A stretch of DNA of 64,000 nucleotides from Paracoccaceae bacterium. GTDB lineage: Bacteria; Pseudomonadota; Alphaproteobacteria; Rhodobacterales; Rhodobacteraceae. This document shows positions 9,721-18,222 of the stretch, one piece after another. The number at the start of each line of letters is the position of its first letter. Position 1 is the first letter of the stretch. Both the position numbers and the translations under genes were made by a program. Where the stretch lies: assembly GCA_029243395.1 (NCBI GenBank), contig JAQWSE010000012.1, positions 62,001 to 126,000 on the forward strand, given 5' to 3'. Under the pieces are notes generated by a model. It ran no database searches. It saw only the letters and a list, made by a program, of their open reading frames with translations, and was not told the DNA's origin.

Positions 9721-9746
9721 GGCACTTACGGATCTTAGTAAGTGCC
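9721..9746. terminator. 9-bp inverted repeat between fdxA and carD (possible terminator or operator)
   Basis: GGCACTTAC (9721-9729) and GTAAGTGCC (9738-9746) are perfectly complementary with an eight-base loop, in the 236-base gap between fdxA and carD. No run of T follows, so an intrinsic terminator is not well supported. A regulator site upstream of carD or an RNA hairpin is equally possible. Confidence 0.35.
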
Positions 9747-9867
9747 AGCTTCGTTTGAATAGTAGAATGTGCTGGCTCTGAAATCATTATGAGAAATAGT
9801 TTCTTGTGGGATTGAATTTGTCGTCCTCCAGGAAGATTTTGGTTTTTGGTGGAGAATAGTTTGAGAA

Positions 9868-10371
9868 ATGAGTAGTAATATGGAATTTACACAAAATGAT
9901 TATGTTGTTTATCCAACCCATGGTGTAGGAAAAGTAGAGGCTATAGAAAAGGAAACTGTAGCAGGTATGGAAATGGAGATGTTCGTAATACATTTTGCAA
10001 AGGATAAAATGACGCTTAGAGTGCCAACTTCCAAAGCTGATTCAGTGGGCATGCGTTGTTTGTCTTCACCAGCAATTGTCGGTAAGGCAATGAGTACTTT
10101 GAAAGGCCGTGCTAGGGTTAAAAGAGCAATGTGGTCTCGTCGGGCGCAGGAGTATGAGCAGAAAATAAATTCTGGAAACTTAATCTCCATAGCCGAAGTA
10201 ATCCGTGATTTGCATCGCAATGACGAACAGAGGGAGCAGTCTTACTCAGAGCGCCAACTATATGAGGCTGCATTAGAGAGGTTAACAAGGGAAGTAGCTG
10301 CGGTAGATGGAGTTGAAGAAGAAAAGGCGCAAGTTAAAGTTGGTGCAGTTTTAGAGGGAAGAGCAGCTTAA
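9868..10371 (+). CDS. carD: CarD family transcriptional regulator
   Basis: A 167-residue protein. The N-terminal RNA-polymerase-interacting domain is a Tudor-like fold: FTQNDYVVYPTHGVGKVEAI, then MEMFVIHFAKDKMTLRVP. The helical C-terminal domain, rich in basic and acidic residues, binds DNA upstream of the -10 element. CarD stabilises open complexes at many promoters. ATG at 9868 gives a standard N-terminus. It is the last gene of the helicase/S4/fdxA/carD block and converges on the CrtC-like gene with 16 bases between the stops. Confidence 0.92.
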   Translation: MSSNMEFTQNDYVVYPTHGVGKVEAIEKETVAGMEMEMFVIHFAKDKMTLRVPTSKADSVGMRCLSSPAIVGKAMSTLKGRARVKRAMWSRRAQEYEQKINSGNLISIAEVIRDLHRNDEQREQSYSERQLYEAALERLTREVAAVDGVEEEKAQVKVGAVLEGRAA

Positions 10372-10387
10372 ATTAGATTTTCATAGT

Positions 10388-11485
10388 TTAATACCCTGTC
10401 ATTTCCAGATATCCTACCCCGCTATGGCTACCAGAAATCGTAATAGGTCCTTCCCAGTAGGGGACTAATCCGTCAATATATGAATGAGAATTGATGGCTT
10501 TAGTTATTACATCAATATTTTGACTTTTAATCTTTAACCTCCAACTTATGGGCACATTTGATCCCTGACGTTTATTTGTAGCCTTTCTAGTTTGATATGT
10601 TAGTGGTTTCATTTTTATTTTTGCATTGTCTAGGTTCAATATTTTTTTGTTTGCTGTAACTAGGGTCCCAGAGAAAAAATCTTTAGCTTCCTTATCTCTT
10701 ACTCGGAATAACATCAATTTATCACCATTATCTAAATGCAGGGAAACCCAATCCCATCCGTCTTGATTTGGTCCAAGCATTGCACTGGACCATTCTCGGT
10801 CAATCCAGGCCACACCTTTTACTAAGAAGGTGGCATCATCCACAATGATTTTCCCATCTACCTTAAGGAAGGGCAGACTATAATAAGCTGAGCTATGACC
10901 TTCGCGGGTTTTTACACTGTACCCATTGTTTCCATTCAAGATTATTGGCCCGTCTGTTTTAAGGCTTAATGAGTATTCAAAGTTTTTACCTTTGGCTTGC
11001 ACCTTTAACTTGTTCCAGTTTTTATTCCCAAAAAATACCCAGTCATCTATCCAAGCAGAAAAATCTTCGCCTTTAACACCGGCTTGTCCACTCCCTCCTC
11101 GAGCTAGTTTTTCGGAGAAATAGTGAAAATTTTTAGAAGTGACGGCAGCATGTGCCATCCAGATCTGATTGTCATCCCAAGAGAGTATTTCTTCCTCTGA
11201 TTGATTTATTCTTGAATTGCCAAAGTCATCTATTAAGCTCCTGAATAATGTCCATTGAATTCCAAAACTATTTCCTTGGTCATCTTTCAGGTTTGCCGTG
11301 ACATACCACCATTCTATTGTGGAGCTTTCATGCGATCCATGGTCCTGGGGGAATTCAATAGTCAAGTTTTGCGATAAGGGGTTAGAGTTTTTGGGGGACT
11401 GGAAAATATTTGAAAAAGCAAGGGACAATGAATGTGTTCCAAACAACAGTAACAATAAGAAGGCCCCAACTATTTTAAGAATCAT
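10388..11485 (-). CDS. Secreted CrtC/AttH-like lipocalin-domain protein
   Basis: A 365-residue protein with an N-terminal hydrophobic signal sequence. It contains the family hallmark FPQDHGSHESSTIEWWYVTANL (about residues 45-65) and ends GYLEMTGY. This is the hydroxyneurosporene synthase (CrtC)/AttH fold of two lipocalin-like barrels. The ABC-linked members are not carotenoid hydratases in any proven way; AttH-type proteins are thought to act in the envelope with their transporter. It overlaps the upstream permease gene by 11 bases and, with the ATPase, forms an AttEFGH-like operon. I see no carotenoid genes nearby, so a carotenoid role is unlikely. Confidence 0.83.
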   Translation of the reverse strand: MILKIVGAFLLLLLFGTHSLSLAFSNIFQSPKNSNPLSQNLTIEFPQDHGSHESSTIEWWYVTANLKDDQGNSFGIQWTLFRSLIDDFGNSRINQSEEEILSWDDNQIWMAHAAVTSKNFHYFSEKLARGGSGQAGVKGEDFSAWIDDWVFFGNKNWNKLKVQAKGKNFEYSLSLKTDGPIILNGNNGYSVKTREGHSSAYYSLPFLKVDGKIIVDDATFLVKGVAWIDREWSSAMLGPNQDGWDWVSLHLDNGDKLMLFRVRDKEAKDFFSGTLVTANKKILNLDNAKIKMKPLTYQTRKATNKRQGSNVPISWRLKIKSQNIDVITKAINSHSYIDGLVPYWEGPITISGSHSGVGYLEMTGY

Positions 11486-13919
11486 TCTTATATCTCCTAA
11501 TCATCAATGCAGGAGAATTCTTGAACATCAGTATTGACGGGAAAAGAATGGCTATAAGTGAACCTAGTGAAGCTATTAACAGGGTTTGAATCCAAATCAA
11601 TGGATAAAATTGGAAAGGCAGTTTCCAACCGAAAGCTGCAACATTCAAGTAGCTAGTGAGAAAATGGCAGATTAATAAGCCTGTGGGTATTGCTAAGAAT
11701 AAAGTAATAAGGATTAACATCAAAAATTGAGCCAGTTCAAATTTCAAAAGCGTGATTCTAGGAATACCCAGCACCCATAGAGGAGTCAAATTGGCGAGCC
11801 TGATCTCAGAAAGTGTTATGAGAGTAGTTAGTATAGTCAGTGTGGCGACAACGATCATTGAATCAGATAAAGCATTGGTTATAGCGAATGTTCTATCAAA
11901 AATTTGAGTGGAAAATTCTTTTATTGTTGATTGATTAATTATTTCTACGTCTAATAAACCATATTTATTCAAGAGCATTTCAGAAACTGAATCATAAGAT
12001 CTCGGATCTATTTCTAAAGCGAAATTTAAAGGTATGTCCTTAGAATAGTATTCTTGGAAAGAATGGATATTCATCATAATCTGGCCCAATCTATTACCAT
12101 AATCTGGATAAATGCCTACTATTTGATATCTAACTTTCTTTTCTGGGTTCAAAAGACTATCTAATTTTATTATATCACCAATCCCCAAACCATATTTGTA
12201 AAAAAATTGTTCATTAATTAGTACACCTTTACCATTTTGAACTTCTTTCCAAGTTTGTTCGTTTGATTTGACCAAGGGCCAATTTTTTATATAAATTTCA
12301 GCAGGTTTAAAACCTACTATAGTTGTTAGTTGGTTGTTAAAGCTAATTTTAAGGCTTGTGATTGGGTAAAAATTTTTCACTAAATGTTCATTGTGCAATC
12401 CATTGATCAATAATTCAGCTTTATTTTGATCTTCAACTTTGACGTACACTTCTGTTATCAAGCGTTTTTCCAACCAGATATTGAAAGTTTCCTTAAAATT
12501 CTTCACCATGTTATCGACACCTATGGTGACAGCCACGGCAAGCATCAGTGCATTGAGGCTAAGAGAAATTCTATTAACTTGATGAACAGAGTCTGATAGA
12601 AACCAGTGCAATAATGGTAGTTTCTTCTTGATTGAAGATACCAACAACGATAGTCCTACTCTTAGTATAATTGGTAATAGTGTTGCAGCTATAATGATTG
12701 TAAGTCCAATAATGAAAAAACTTTTGAAAAGGCCCACCGAACTAGTGGTAAGAACAAATGTAAGGCCCATTAAAATGAGTGCAGTACTCAACTTTAATTT
12801 AATTTTATTGTGATAGAGCTTGCTACCAGCTACTAGTGCATTCAGGTTTTGAGGGGCCATCTTATGAAGCTTTAGGATGAAATTTGTTGAGATCAATAAG
12901 GAGCCTAGCACTGGCATCAATAGAGCCAAGAATATCTCTCTCATTGAAAGTACAAGCTGGTTTCCCAAATTGGCGCCATAAATGTGGTTTAGTGTTGCTG
13001 CTACATCAGGGAAGAGACTGGAGGCAAGCCAATGCCCAAGAAATATTCCAATTACACCGCCAGTCAAGGCTAAAACTAGAATTTCGATCAGTGTGGAGGT
13101 ATAAACTGTCCGCACAGGAACACCAATTGATCTGAGGGCCATATAAGTTGTTTTTCTCTGCTCAAATGCCAAGTTTAATGTTGAGTAAACAATGAATAAG
13201 CCAACAATAAAGCCAAGTAACCCGAAGGCACTTAGGTTTAGGTGAAAACTTTCTGTTAGTTGTTCAAGATCAGCCTGAGAATTTGAATGTACAAGTCTTA
13301 GATCCAATTTTTCTAAAATTTGTCTGTTATTGGGAGCAGGACCTGTTAGCTCAAATCTTGAAATTAAACCTTGATGCCCCAGGATTTTTTCAGCTTTACT
13401 AATATCAGTGATTAGAACATTAGTTAATAATGACTCATTGACTGACATTTGTAGTCCCAAAGGCAATTTGCCGAGACTATTTATCGTTTCTTGAGCTGCA
13501 AATCCTACGTTCTTCTTAATAACAAATTCTTTCAATTTTTCCCCATTCCCAAATAATCCATTAAGAAGACCATTTGACTCGGAGATACTGATTGGTTCAA
13601 TTCCTAAAATGGTTATAGAATTTTGGCTAGGTAGCTTACCTTCTAATATTGGAGTAACAAGCCAACCCGCTCTTCTCAATTTTGCAAAAGATTCAATAGG
13701 AATTAGGTTATTTTTTTTGGAGATGATTATTTCAGTTTCGTATTCGGTTAGAATTTTAACAGCATCCTCATAGGAGTTTTTGGCTTGTGAGTTTAATAAC
13801 TGTATACTAGACCAAAGTGCTGTAGCTAGGGACAGACCCATAATTAAAAACAAGAATTGCAAAGGTTTTCTAAACCAATGCTTCATACTTGATATTAAGG
13901 AGATGGAAAAAACTTTCAT
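11475..13919 (-). CDS. ABC transporter permease, FtsX-like (AttFG/LolC-like)
   Basis: An 814-residue membrane protein: N-terminal helix (about 18-36), external domain, membrane block around 230-480 and a C-terminal FtsX bundle (about 690-805). It represents two FtsX modules in one chain. Together with the ATPase 7 bases upstream and the overlapping secreted lipocalin-like gene downstream, it matches the ABC transporter/AttH operon of proteobacteria. The substrate is unknown; by analogy with LolCDE/MacB an envelope lipid or lipoprotein is plausible (inference). It is only distantly similar to the first FtsX permease in this window. Confidence 0.82.
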   Translation of the reverse strand: MKVFSISLISSMKHWFRKPLQFLFLIMGLSLATALWSSIQLLNSQAKNSYEDAVKILTEYETEIIISKKNNLIPIESFAKLRRAGWLVTPILEGKLPSQNSITILGIEPISISESNGLLNGLFGNGEKLKEFVIKKNVGFAAQETINSLGKLPLGLQMSVNESLLTNVLITDISKAEKILGHQGLISRFELTGPAPNNRQILEKLDLRLVHSNSQADLEQLTESFHLNLSAFGLLGFIVGLFIVYSTLNLAFEQRKTTYMALRSIGVPVRTVYTSTLIEILVLALTGGVIGIFLGHWLASSLFPDVAATLNHIYGANLGNQLVLSMREIFLALLMPVLGSLLISTNFILKLHKMAPQNLNALVAGSKLYHNKIKLKLSTALILMGLTFVLTTSSVGLFKSFFIIGLTIIIAATLLPIILRVGLSLLVSSIKKKLPLLHWFLSDSVHQVNRISLSLNALMLAVAVTIGVDNMVKNFKETFNIWLEKRLITEVYVKVEDQNKAELLINGLHNEHLVKNFYPITSLKISFNNQLTTIVGFKPAEIYIKNWPLVKSNEQTWKEVQNGKGVLINEQFFYKYGLGIGDIIKLDSLLNPEKKVRYQIVGIYPDYGNRLGQIMMNIHSFQEYYSKDIPLNFALEIDPRSYDSVSEMLLNKYGLLDVEIINQSTIKEFSTQIFDRTFAITNALSDSMIVVATLTILTTLITLSEIRLANLTPLWVLGIPRITLLKFELAQFLMLILITLFLAIPTGLLICHFLTSYLNVAAFGWKLPFQFYPLIWIQTLLIASLGSLIAILFPSILMFKNSPALMIRRYKNDS

Positions 13920-13926
13920 TCAACCT

Positions 13927-14613
13927 TTATTTTTTTGCTCTGCCAGATTCGAGAATCAGCTTTGATTTTATTTTACTTGCCACGCTTTTTGAATGTGTTG
14001 CCACAAGTATGGTGCTTTTACATCTTTCTAGCAACATTTCGAAAGCTTTTAGCACACTCATGGTATTTTCTTCATCCAAGTTTCCAGTGGGCTCATCTGC
14101 AAGAAGTATTTTAGGTTTTGTTAGAACAGACCTTGCTATTGCAACCCTTTGTTGTTGGCCACCAGAAATTTCCTCTGGGTATTTCATTAACAGGTTTTTA
14201 AGACCGAATAACTTAATGAGTTCGTCCTGAAATGATTGGTCCCAATTGTCAATCAACTGAGAATGAAGACTTATATTACTGGAAACATTTAAAGAAGGAA
14301 TAAGGTTATATTGCTGGAATATCACTGCCATATTTTTCAAACGGAATCTTGCTCTATCAGGTTCTCTATAGTTCCAGATCTCATTTCTGGCTATCATGAC
14401 CATACCAGAGGAAGGAGGTTCTAGTCCGGCTAGTATATTTATCAGAGTAGTTTTTCCACTTCCACTCTCACCGATGAGGGCTGTTGCAGAGTTTTGGGCC
14501 AGGCTAAACGACAGTTCTTCAAAAACTTGGAATATTTCACCAGAGCTTTCGAAGGATTTACTTAAGTCGTTTACTTTAACTAAAGGTTCCATGGGCCTTT
14601 GGGGGAGAAACAT
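13927..14613 (-). CDS. ABC transporter ATP-binding protein of the AttH-linked exporter
   Basis: A 228-residue nucleotide-binding domain of the MacB/LolD subfamily. Walker A GESGSGKTT is at about 48-56, signature ISGGQQQR near 150 and Walker B ILLADEPTGN near 170, with the switch histidine in VATHS. Start at 14613, or at the ATG of residue 8, which also fits family N-termini. First gene of a three-gene minus-strand operon (ATPase, permease, lipocalin-like protein). The upstream gap to the divergent FAD oxidoreductase is about 117 bases and probably holds both promoters. Confidence 0.87.
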   Translation of the reverse strand: MFLPQRPMEPLVKVNDLSKSFESSGEIFQVFEELSFSLAQNSATALIGESGSGKTTLINILAGLEPPSSGMVMIARNEIWNYREPDRARFRLKNMAVIFQQYNLIPSLNVSSNISLHSQLIDNWDQSFQDELIKLFGLKNLLMKYPEEISGGQQQRVAIARSVLTKPKILLADEPTGNLDEENTMSVLKAFEMLLERCKSTILVATHSKSVASKIKSKLILESGRAKK

Positions 14614-14730
14614 ACATATTTGTTAAACATTTAAATCTACTCTTATTTAGATAGTTTATATACATTACATTTAAAGCTTTGGATTATTAAATAATGTTTC
14701 ATGCGGGTTTGGAAATTTTACATATAGGGG

Positions 14731-16056
14731 GTGTATTTGGCTACTAGCACTAGTCAGTTGGATAATTCCATTAATCATACTTGGTATGAGGACACTGCCT
14801 GTGTGTCATTTTCGGCACCCCTGTTTAAGGGAAAGGAAGATTGTGATACATTGATTATAGGAGGTGGTTTGGCAGGCCTAGCTCTTCAATCAATGCTTTC
14901 TGAGCATCAGATATCCTGCCTTCTTCTTGAGGAAAAAAATATTGCCTCAGGTGCTTCCGGTATTAACGGAGGATTTTGTACTCCTGGTTGGTCCGTTGAT
15001 CAATTGGAACTAGAGAATAGGGTGGGTTTAAGCAAAGCAAGCCAGTTATATTCGATTTCGTTGGCGGGATTTGAATGGTTGCAGGAGCTCTGCCAAAAGT
15101 TTGATCCAGCTATTTCTCAAGTAAAGCACGGGGTATTAAAAGTACATTCTTCTAAACAAAAAGTAAAATTAGAAAGTAAGGTTCACAAATTTAATGAGAA
15201 ATATGACGCAAACATTCAATTCTTGACAGAAACCGAGTTATCACAGTATTTGATGAGCCCAAGATATGATTGCGGATCATTGGATTTACATTCCTTCCAG
15301 TTCAACCCTTTAAATGTGATTAGGTCTTTGGCGGTTACCGTTCAGAGTAAAACTGGCAAAATTTTTGAAGATTCTAAGGTAACTAATGTTGAGAGTTATA
15401 AAGGTGGTTATAGGGCAAGCACTTCAGGTGGAGGTATTATACATGCCAAAAGAGTGGTTTTTTGTACTGGGGGCCATTTTTCAAACCTTGGAGTTTCTTC
15501 TTTATATAAAAAGCTATTTAGTCTCCAAACATCTATAGCAGTAACTGAGCCTCTTGGTAAAATCTTCAGCGGTACAATTTCTTCCAACATAGCGATTCAT
15601 GATGATAGGAGAGCAGGAAATTATTTTCGAATTTTGCCTGATAACAGACTCTTATGGGGAAGAGACATAAGATCAATTGGTAAGCAGACCAGGAAACAAA
15701 TAATTAGGGATACAAGGAGAGATCTAAGGTTTTTCTTCCCCAAGCGAGGAAAATTTCTTGATGACTTGAAAATCGATTACGGCTGGTCTGGGAAATTAGG
15801 GTATTCCTCGAATTTTATGCCTTATGTATGCTGTGAAAAGTCCAACCTATTTCTTCTTACAGGTTTTGGGGGCCATGGAATGAACACCGCACCCGCAGCA
15901 GCGTCTCTGGTTAAAGAAGCTATCCTAGGAGACACGTCTAAGATGCAGGCATTTGAGTATTTTTTTCCCACGTGGAATGGGGGGGGGGTTGGGCGGTATG
16001 CTGCAGAGATTTATATCAGATGGTTAAAAATTTGTGATCGAATGAACATGAATTGA
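14731..16056 (+). CDS. FAD-dependent oxidoreductase, DAO superfamily (PuuB-like)
   Basis: A 441-residue flavoprotein with the dinucleotide motif IIGGGLAGLA (about 42-51) and the motif GASGINGGFCTPGW, resembling gamma-glutamylputrescine oxidase and other N-substituted amino-acid oxidases. It ends with the FAD-closing motif GFGGHGMNTAPAAA. It likely oxidises a secondary or primary amine to imine/aldehyde plus peroxide; the exact substrate cannot be read. The start is GTG at 14731 or TTG at 14737; the AGGGGG ahead favours either. No PuuA, PuuC or PuuD partner is adjacent, so a polyamine role is unproven. Confidence 0.75.
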   Translation: MYLATSTSQLDNSINHTWYEDTACVSFSAPLFKGKEDCDTLIIGGGLAGLALQSMLSEHQISCLLLEEKNIASGASGINGGFCTPGWSVDQLELENRVGLSKASQLYSISLAGFEWLQELCQKFDPAISQVKHGVLKVHSSKQKVKLESKVHKFNEKYDANIQFLTETELSQYLMSPRYDCGSLDLHSFQFNPLNVIRSLAVTVQSKTGKIFEDSKVTNVESYKGGYRASTSGGGIIHAKRVVFCTGGHFSNLGVSSLYKKLFSLQTSIAVTEPLGKIFSGTISSNIAIHDDRRAGNYFRILPDNRLLWGRDIRSIGKQTRKQIIRDTRRDLRFFFPKRGKFLDDLKIDYGWSGKLGYSSNFMPYVCCEKSNLFLLTGFGGHGMNTAPAAASLVKEAILGDTSKMQAFEYFFPTWNGGGVGRYAAEIYIRWLKICDRMNMN

Positions 16057-16081
16057 TATTATGCTCTCTCGTCACTATTCA

Positions 16082-17029
16082 TTATAGCTTTACCTCAAAA
16101 CCTTTTTTTTCTGGCTCATCATCAAAAATTTTAGCAGGGAAACCAGGGGCACTAATTTTCAAACCAGTTTTCCTTTCTAATCTTTCGATAATGGAAGGAG
16201 AGTTAGATTCTGCCCCAAAACTAGAAATACCTTCTTTAAAAATCTCAATAAGTTTCGGTGAAATGTCTAAGGGAATGTTATTAACTTTTGCTAACTCTTG
16301 AAATATTTCTATATCTTTTAGAACGAGAGCCATCGTGAAATTTATATCTCTACTCCCATTAAGGATTACTTGGCTTTCGGTTTCATGGACAAAAGAATTT
16401 CCCGAGGATATCTTTATTGCTTTAAATGCTGTTGCTAAATCCAAGCCAGCACCTTTCATTGTAGCCAAAGCTTCACAACAGGTGACTAGATTAGCTGTGG
16501 CCAAGAAATTGGTCATAACTTTTAAAATTGAAGCCGTTCCTAAGACACCAGTGTGAAGTATTTTTTCACCCATTAAAAAAAGTATAGGTTTTATTCTTTC
16601 AAAAACTTTTCGTTCACAGCCAGAAAAAATCGAGATATTCCCGCTGGCTGCTTTGTGGCAACCTCCAGAGACGGGACAGTCGGATGAAGCAGCACCTTTT
16701 TTTTTGACCTTCGCAGCCAGTCTTAAGACTTCATCTTGGCTAGTTGTACTCATTTCAATCCATATTTTTTCTTTTGTTAGCCCTTGTATCACACCATTCT
16801 CAGACTCCATGACATCTGCACAGATTTTTGGAGAGGGAAGGCAAGTAATGATTTGGTCACAATTTTTTGCCACAAGTCGAGGAGTCCTAGCCCATGAAGC
16901 CCCATCTTTAATTAATTTCTGCGCCCTGGATTTATCAATGTCATGTATGACTAGGTTGATACCATTTCTACTTAATGTAGCAGCTAATTTATGACCGAGA
17001 TTGCCTAAACCGATGAACCCAACAACCAT
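16082..17029 (-). CDS. Beta-hydroxyacid dehydrogenase (3-hydroxyisobutyrate dehydrogenase family)
   Basis: A 315-residue NAD(P)-dependent dehydrogenase. N-terminal Rossmann motif GFIGLGNLG (4-12), substrate-binding DCPVSGG (about 117-123), and catalytic Lys170 in the GxxxxxxK helix, followed by MTNFL. The family includes 3-hydroxyisobutyrate dehydrogenase and tartronate semialdehyde reductase (GarR/GlxR). It carries a C-terminal tail of about 20 residues beyond the usual end. A glycerate 2-kinase lies 3 kb away, so a tartronate-semialdehyde/glycerate role is possible but not shown. Convergent with the FAD oxidoreductase (25-base gap). Confidence 0.8.
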   Translation of the reverse strand: MVVGFIGLGNLGHKLAATLSRNGINLVIHDIDKSRAQKLIKDGASWARTPRLVAKNCDQIITCLPSPKICADVMESENGVIQGLTKEKIWIEMSTTSQDEVLRLAAKVKKKGAASSDCPVSGGCHKAASGNISIFSGCERKVFERIKPILFLMGEKILHTGVLGTASILKVMTNFLATANLVTCCEALATMKGAGLDLATAFKAIKISSGNSFVHETESQVILNGSRDINFTMALVLKDIEIFQELAKVNNIPLDISPKLIEIFKEGISSFGAESNSPSIIERLERKTGLKISAPGFPAKIFDDEPEKKGFEVKL

Positions 17030-17327
17030 TTGACCCTCCTATTTTTCAAAATTATGCGATAATAATAGCTTAAAGAAATTTTTATATAGGTTAATACCAT
17101 ATATATCCCTAAAATTAGGACAAACACCAAAAAGTAGTGTTGAGGGGGGTTTTTTGGCACATTAAATGCAGCATTTGTCTGTAATTCTAAAGGGAAAAGT
17201 GTTGCTATAGTGCCATAAACACATGAATTATATAGTGAAAATTTAAAATACTTTGTGCATTAGCAGGGGGTTCGCGTTACAAGAAGATACAGAAAAAAGC
17301 GACAAGCTTTAAAAATGGAGCAGAGAA
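17030..17327. other. 298-base intergenic region upstream of the unknown protein/bactofilin pair
   Basis: AT-rich divergent gap. I see a weak CCAAAAA/TTTTTGG hairpin around 17127-17157 with a G-run in the loop, and a TATAGT -10-like hexamer near 17231 without a convincing -35. No open frame with a ribosome site and no RNA gene is recognisable. It probably holds the promoters of the dehydrogenase and of the unknown protein. Confidence 0.4.
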
Positions 17328-17651
17328 ATGTACTTGATTGATCAAGCTAAACTTGAACCTTATAATGGGTCAGGCATGTTGAAGAGATTAAATTTGGGTG
17401 ATTGGCTAGGTGTGGAAACGGACACAGATGGCAGGCTTTCTGTATGGGCCGATGTAAATTCTTCCTTTTTCGGGCTGAAGAGGACGGTAAGAGAGCAGTT
17501 AGGTTTTTTACCGCAGGAGGCTTCAAAATTGCTTTCGAAAAGCATTAAAAATGGAAGAAGGGTGAGAGCTCGTTTAGTCGATATGCAAAGACATTTCCAT
17601 GAAGAAGCAAAAGATCAGGCCACACTTTCTGTTTCTCTTTGGAGTGATTAA
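17328..17651 (+). CDS. Conserved-looking hypothetical protein, 107 residues, upstream of bactofilin
   Basis: I do not recognise this family. The protein is soluble, with no signal peptide or membrane segment. A possible small beta domain (DWLGVETDTDGRLSVWADV, about 23-41) is followed by a helical segment (about 50-75) and a basic region (NGRRVRARLVDMQRHFHEE). ATG at 17328 has a GGAG site nearby, and the reading frame has normal codon use for the window, so I believe it is real. The bactofilin gene starts 71 bases downstream on the same strand, suggesting a linked role in cell-envelope or cytoskeletal organisation (inference). Confidence 0.65.
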   Translation: MYLIDQAKLEPYNGSGMLKRLNLGDWLGVETDTDGRLSVWADVNSSFFGLKRTVREQLGFLPQEASKLLSKSIKNGRRVRARLVDMQRHFHEEAKDQATLSVSLWSD

Positions 17652-17722
17652 CTTTAAAATTTATTAATTTCTGTTAGAGTAATCGCTAATTTTTCAAAAT
17701 CAAAATATTTTCGGAGTTCAAT

Positions 17723-18127
17723 TTGTTTTCAGATCAAAAATTTACAGGCTCATTACTAGCTAATAGTATCAATTTAAAAGGCTCGATTAGTTGTAAAGGT
17801 GAATTGCAAATAGAAGGGCGAATCAATGGAAACATTACTGGTGAAAAGGTAGTGCTAGGTGCTGATTCCAATATGGAAGGAACATTGAATGCGGATGAGG
17901 TGATAATTAGTGGAAAATTCAAAGGAAAGATCAAAGGAAAGTCCATTCGGTTGGATTCCGGATCTTCTGTTGATGCCGAGATTAATTATGAGATCCTTGC
18001 TATAGAAGATGGCTCAACGGTGAATGGCACTATTAGAAAGCTATCAATCACGGCTTCTCCGAAAAAGGATACGACTATAGAAAAAAAAGAAATTGACAAA
18101 TCTGAAATTGATTCGGAAAGCCGATAA
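17723..18127 (+). CDS. Bactofilin (polymer-forming cytoskeletal protein)
   Basis: A 134-residue bactofilin: short N-terminal tail, then a right-handed beta-helix of repeating hydrophobic/glycine units (ISCKGELQIEGRINGNITGE, then GTLNADEVIISGKFKGKI), and a charged, disordered C-terminal tail. Bactofilins self-assemble into membrane-associated filaments that localise wall enzymes or polarity factors. TTG at 17723 is supported by a GGAG six bases upstream and by the FSDQKFTGSLLANS start typical of the family. No M23 peptidase, a frequent bactofilin neighbour, is present. Confidence 0.88.
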   Translation: MFSDQKFTGSLLANSINLKGSISCKGELQIEGRINGNITGEKVVLGADSNMEGTLNADEVIISGKFKGKIKGKSIRLDSGSSVDAEINYEILAIEDGSTVNGTIRKLSITASPKKDTTIEKKEIDKSEIDSESR

Positions 18128-18222
18128 GTAGATCCTTTCTTGCAAGATCAAAAGATGTGACATTGGCGGCATTATTTTGGTTAGTGGCAATAGTTAGTAT
18201 CAGGGCTTTTAATAGGGTTCCA

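Noticed and set aside
10388-11485. Carotenoid 1,2-hydratase (CrtC)
   Set aside because: It has the fold, but the gene is locked into an ABC exporter operon and no carotenoid genes are present.
18157-18222. GTG start of the PLP lyase at 18157
   Set aside because: The 22 added residues form a hydrophobic stretch that is not family-like for a cytoplasmic lyase; ATG 18223 fits better.
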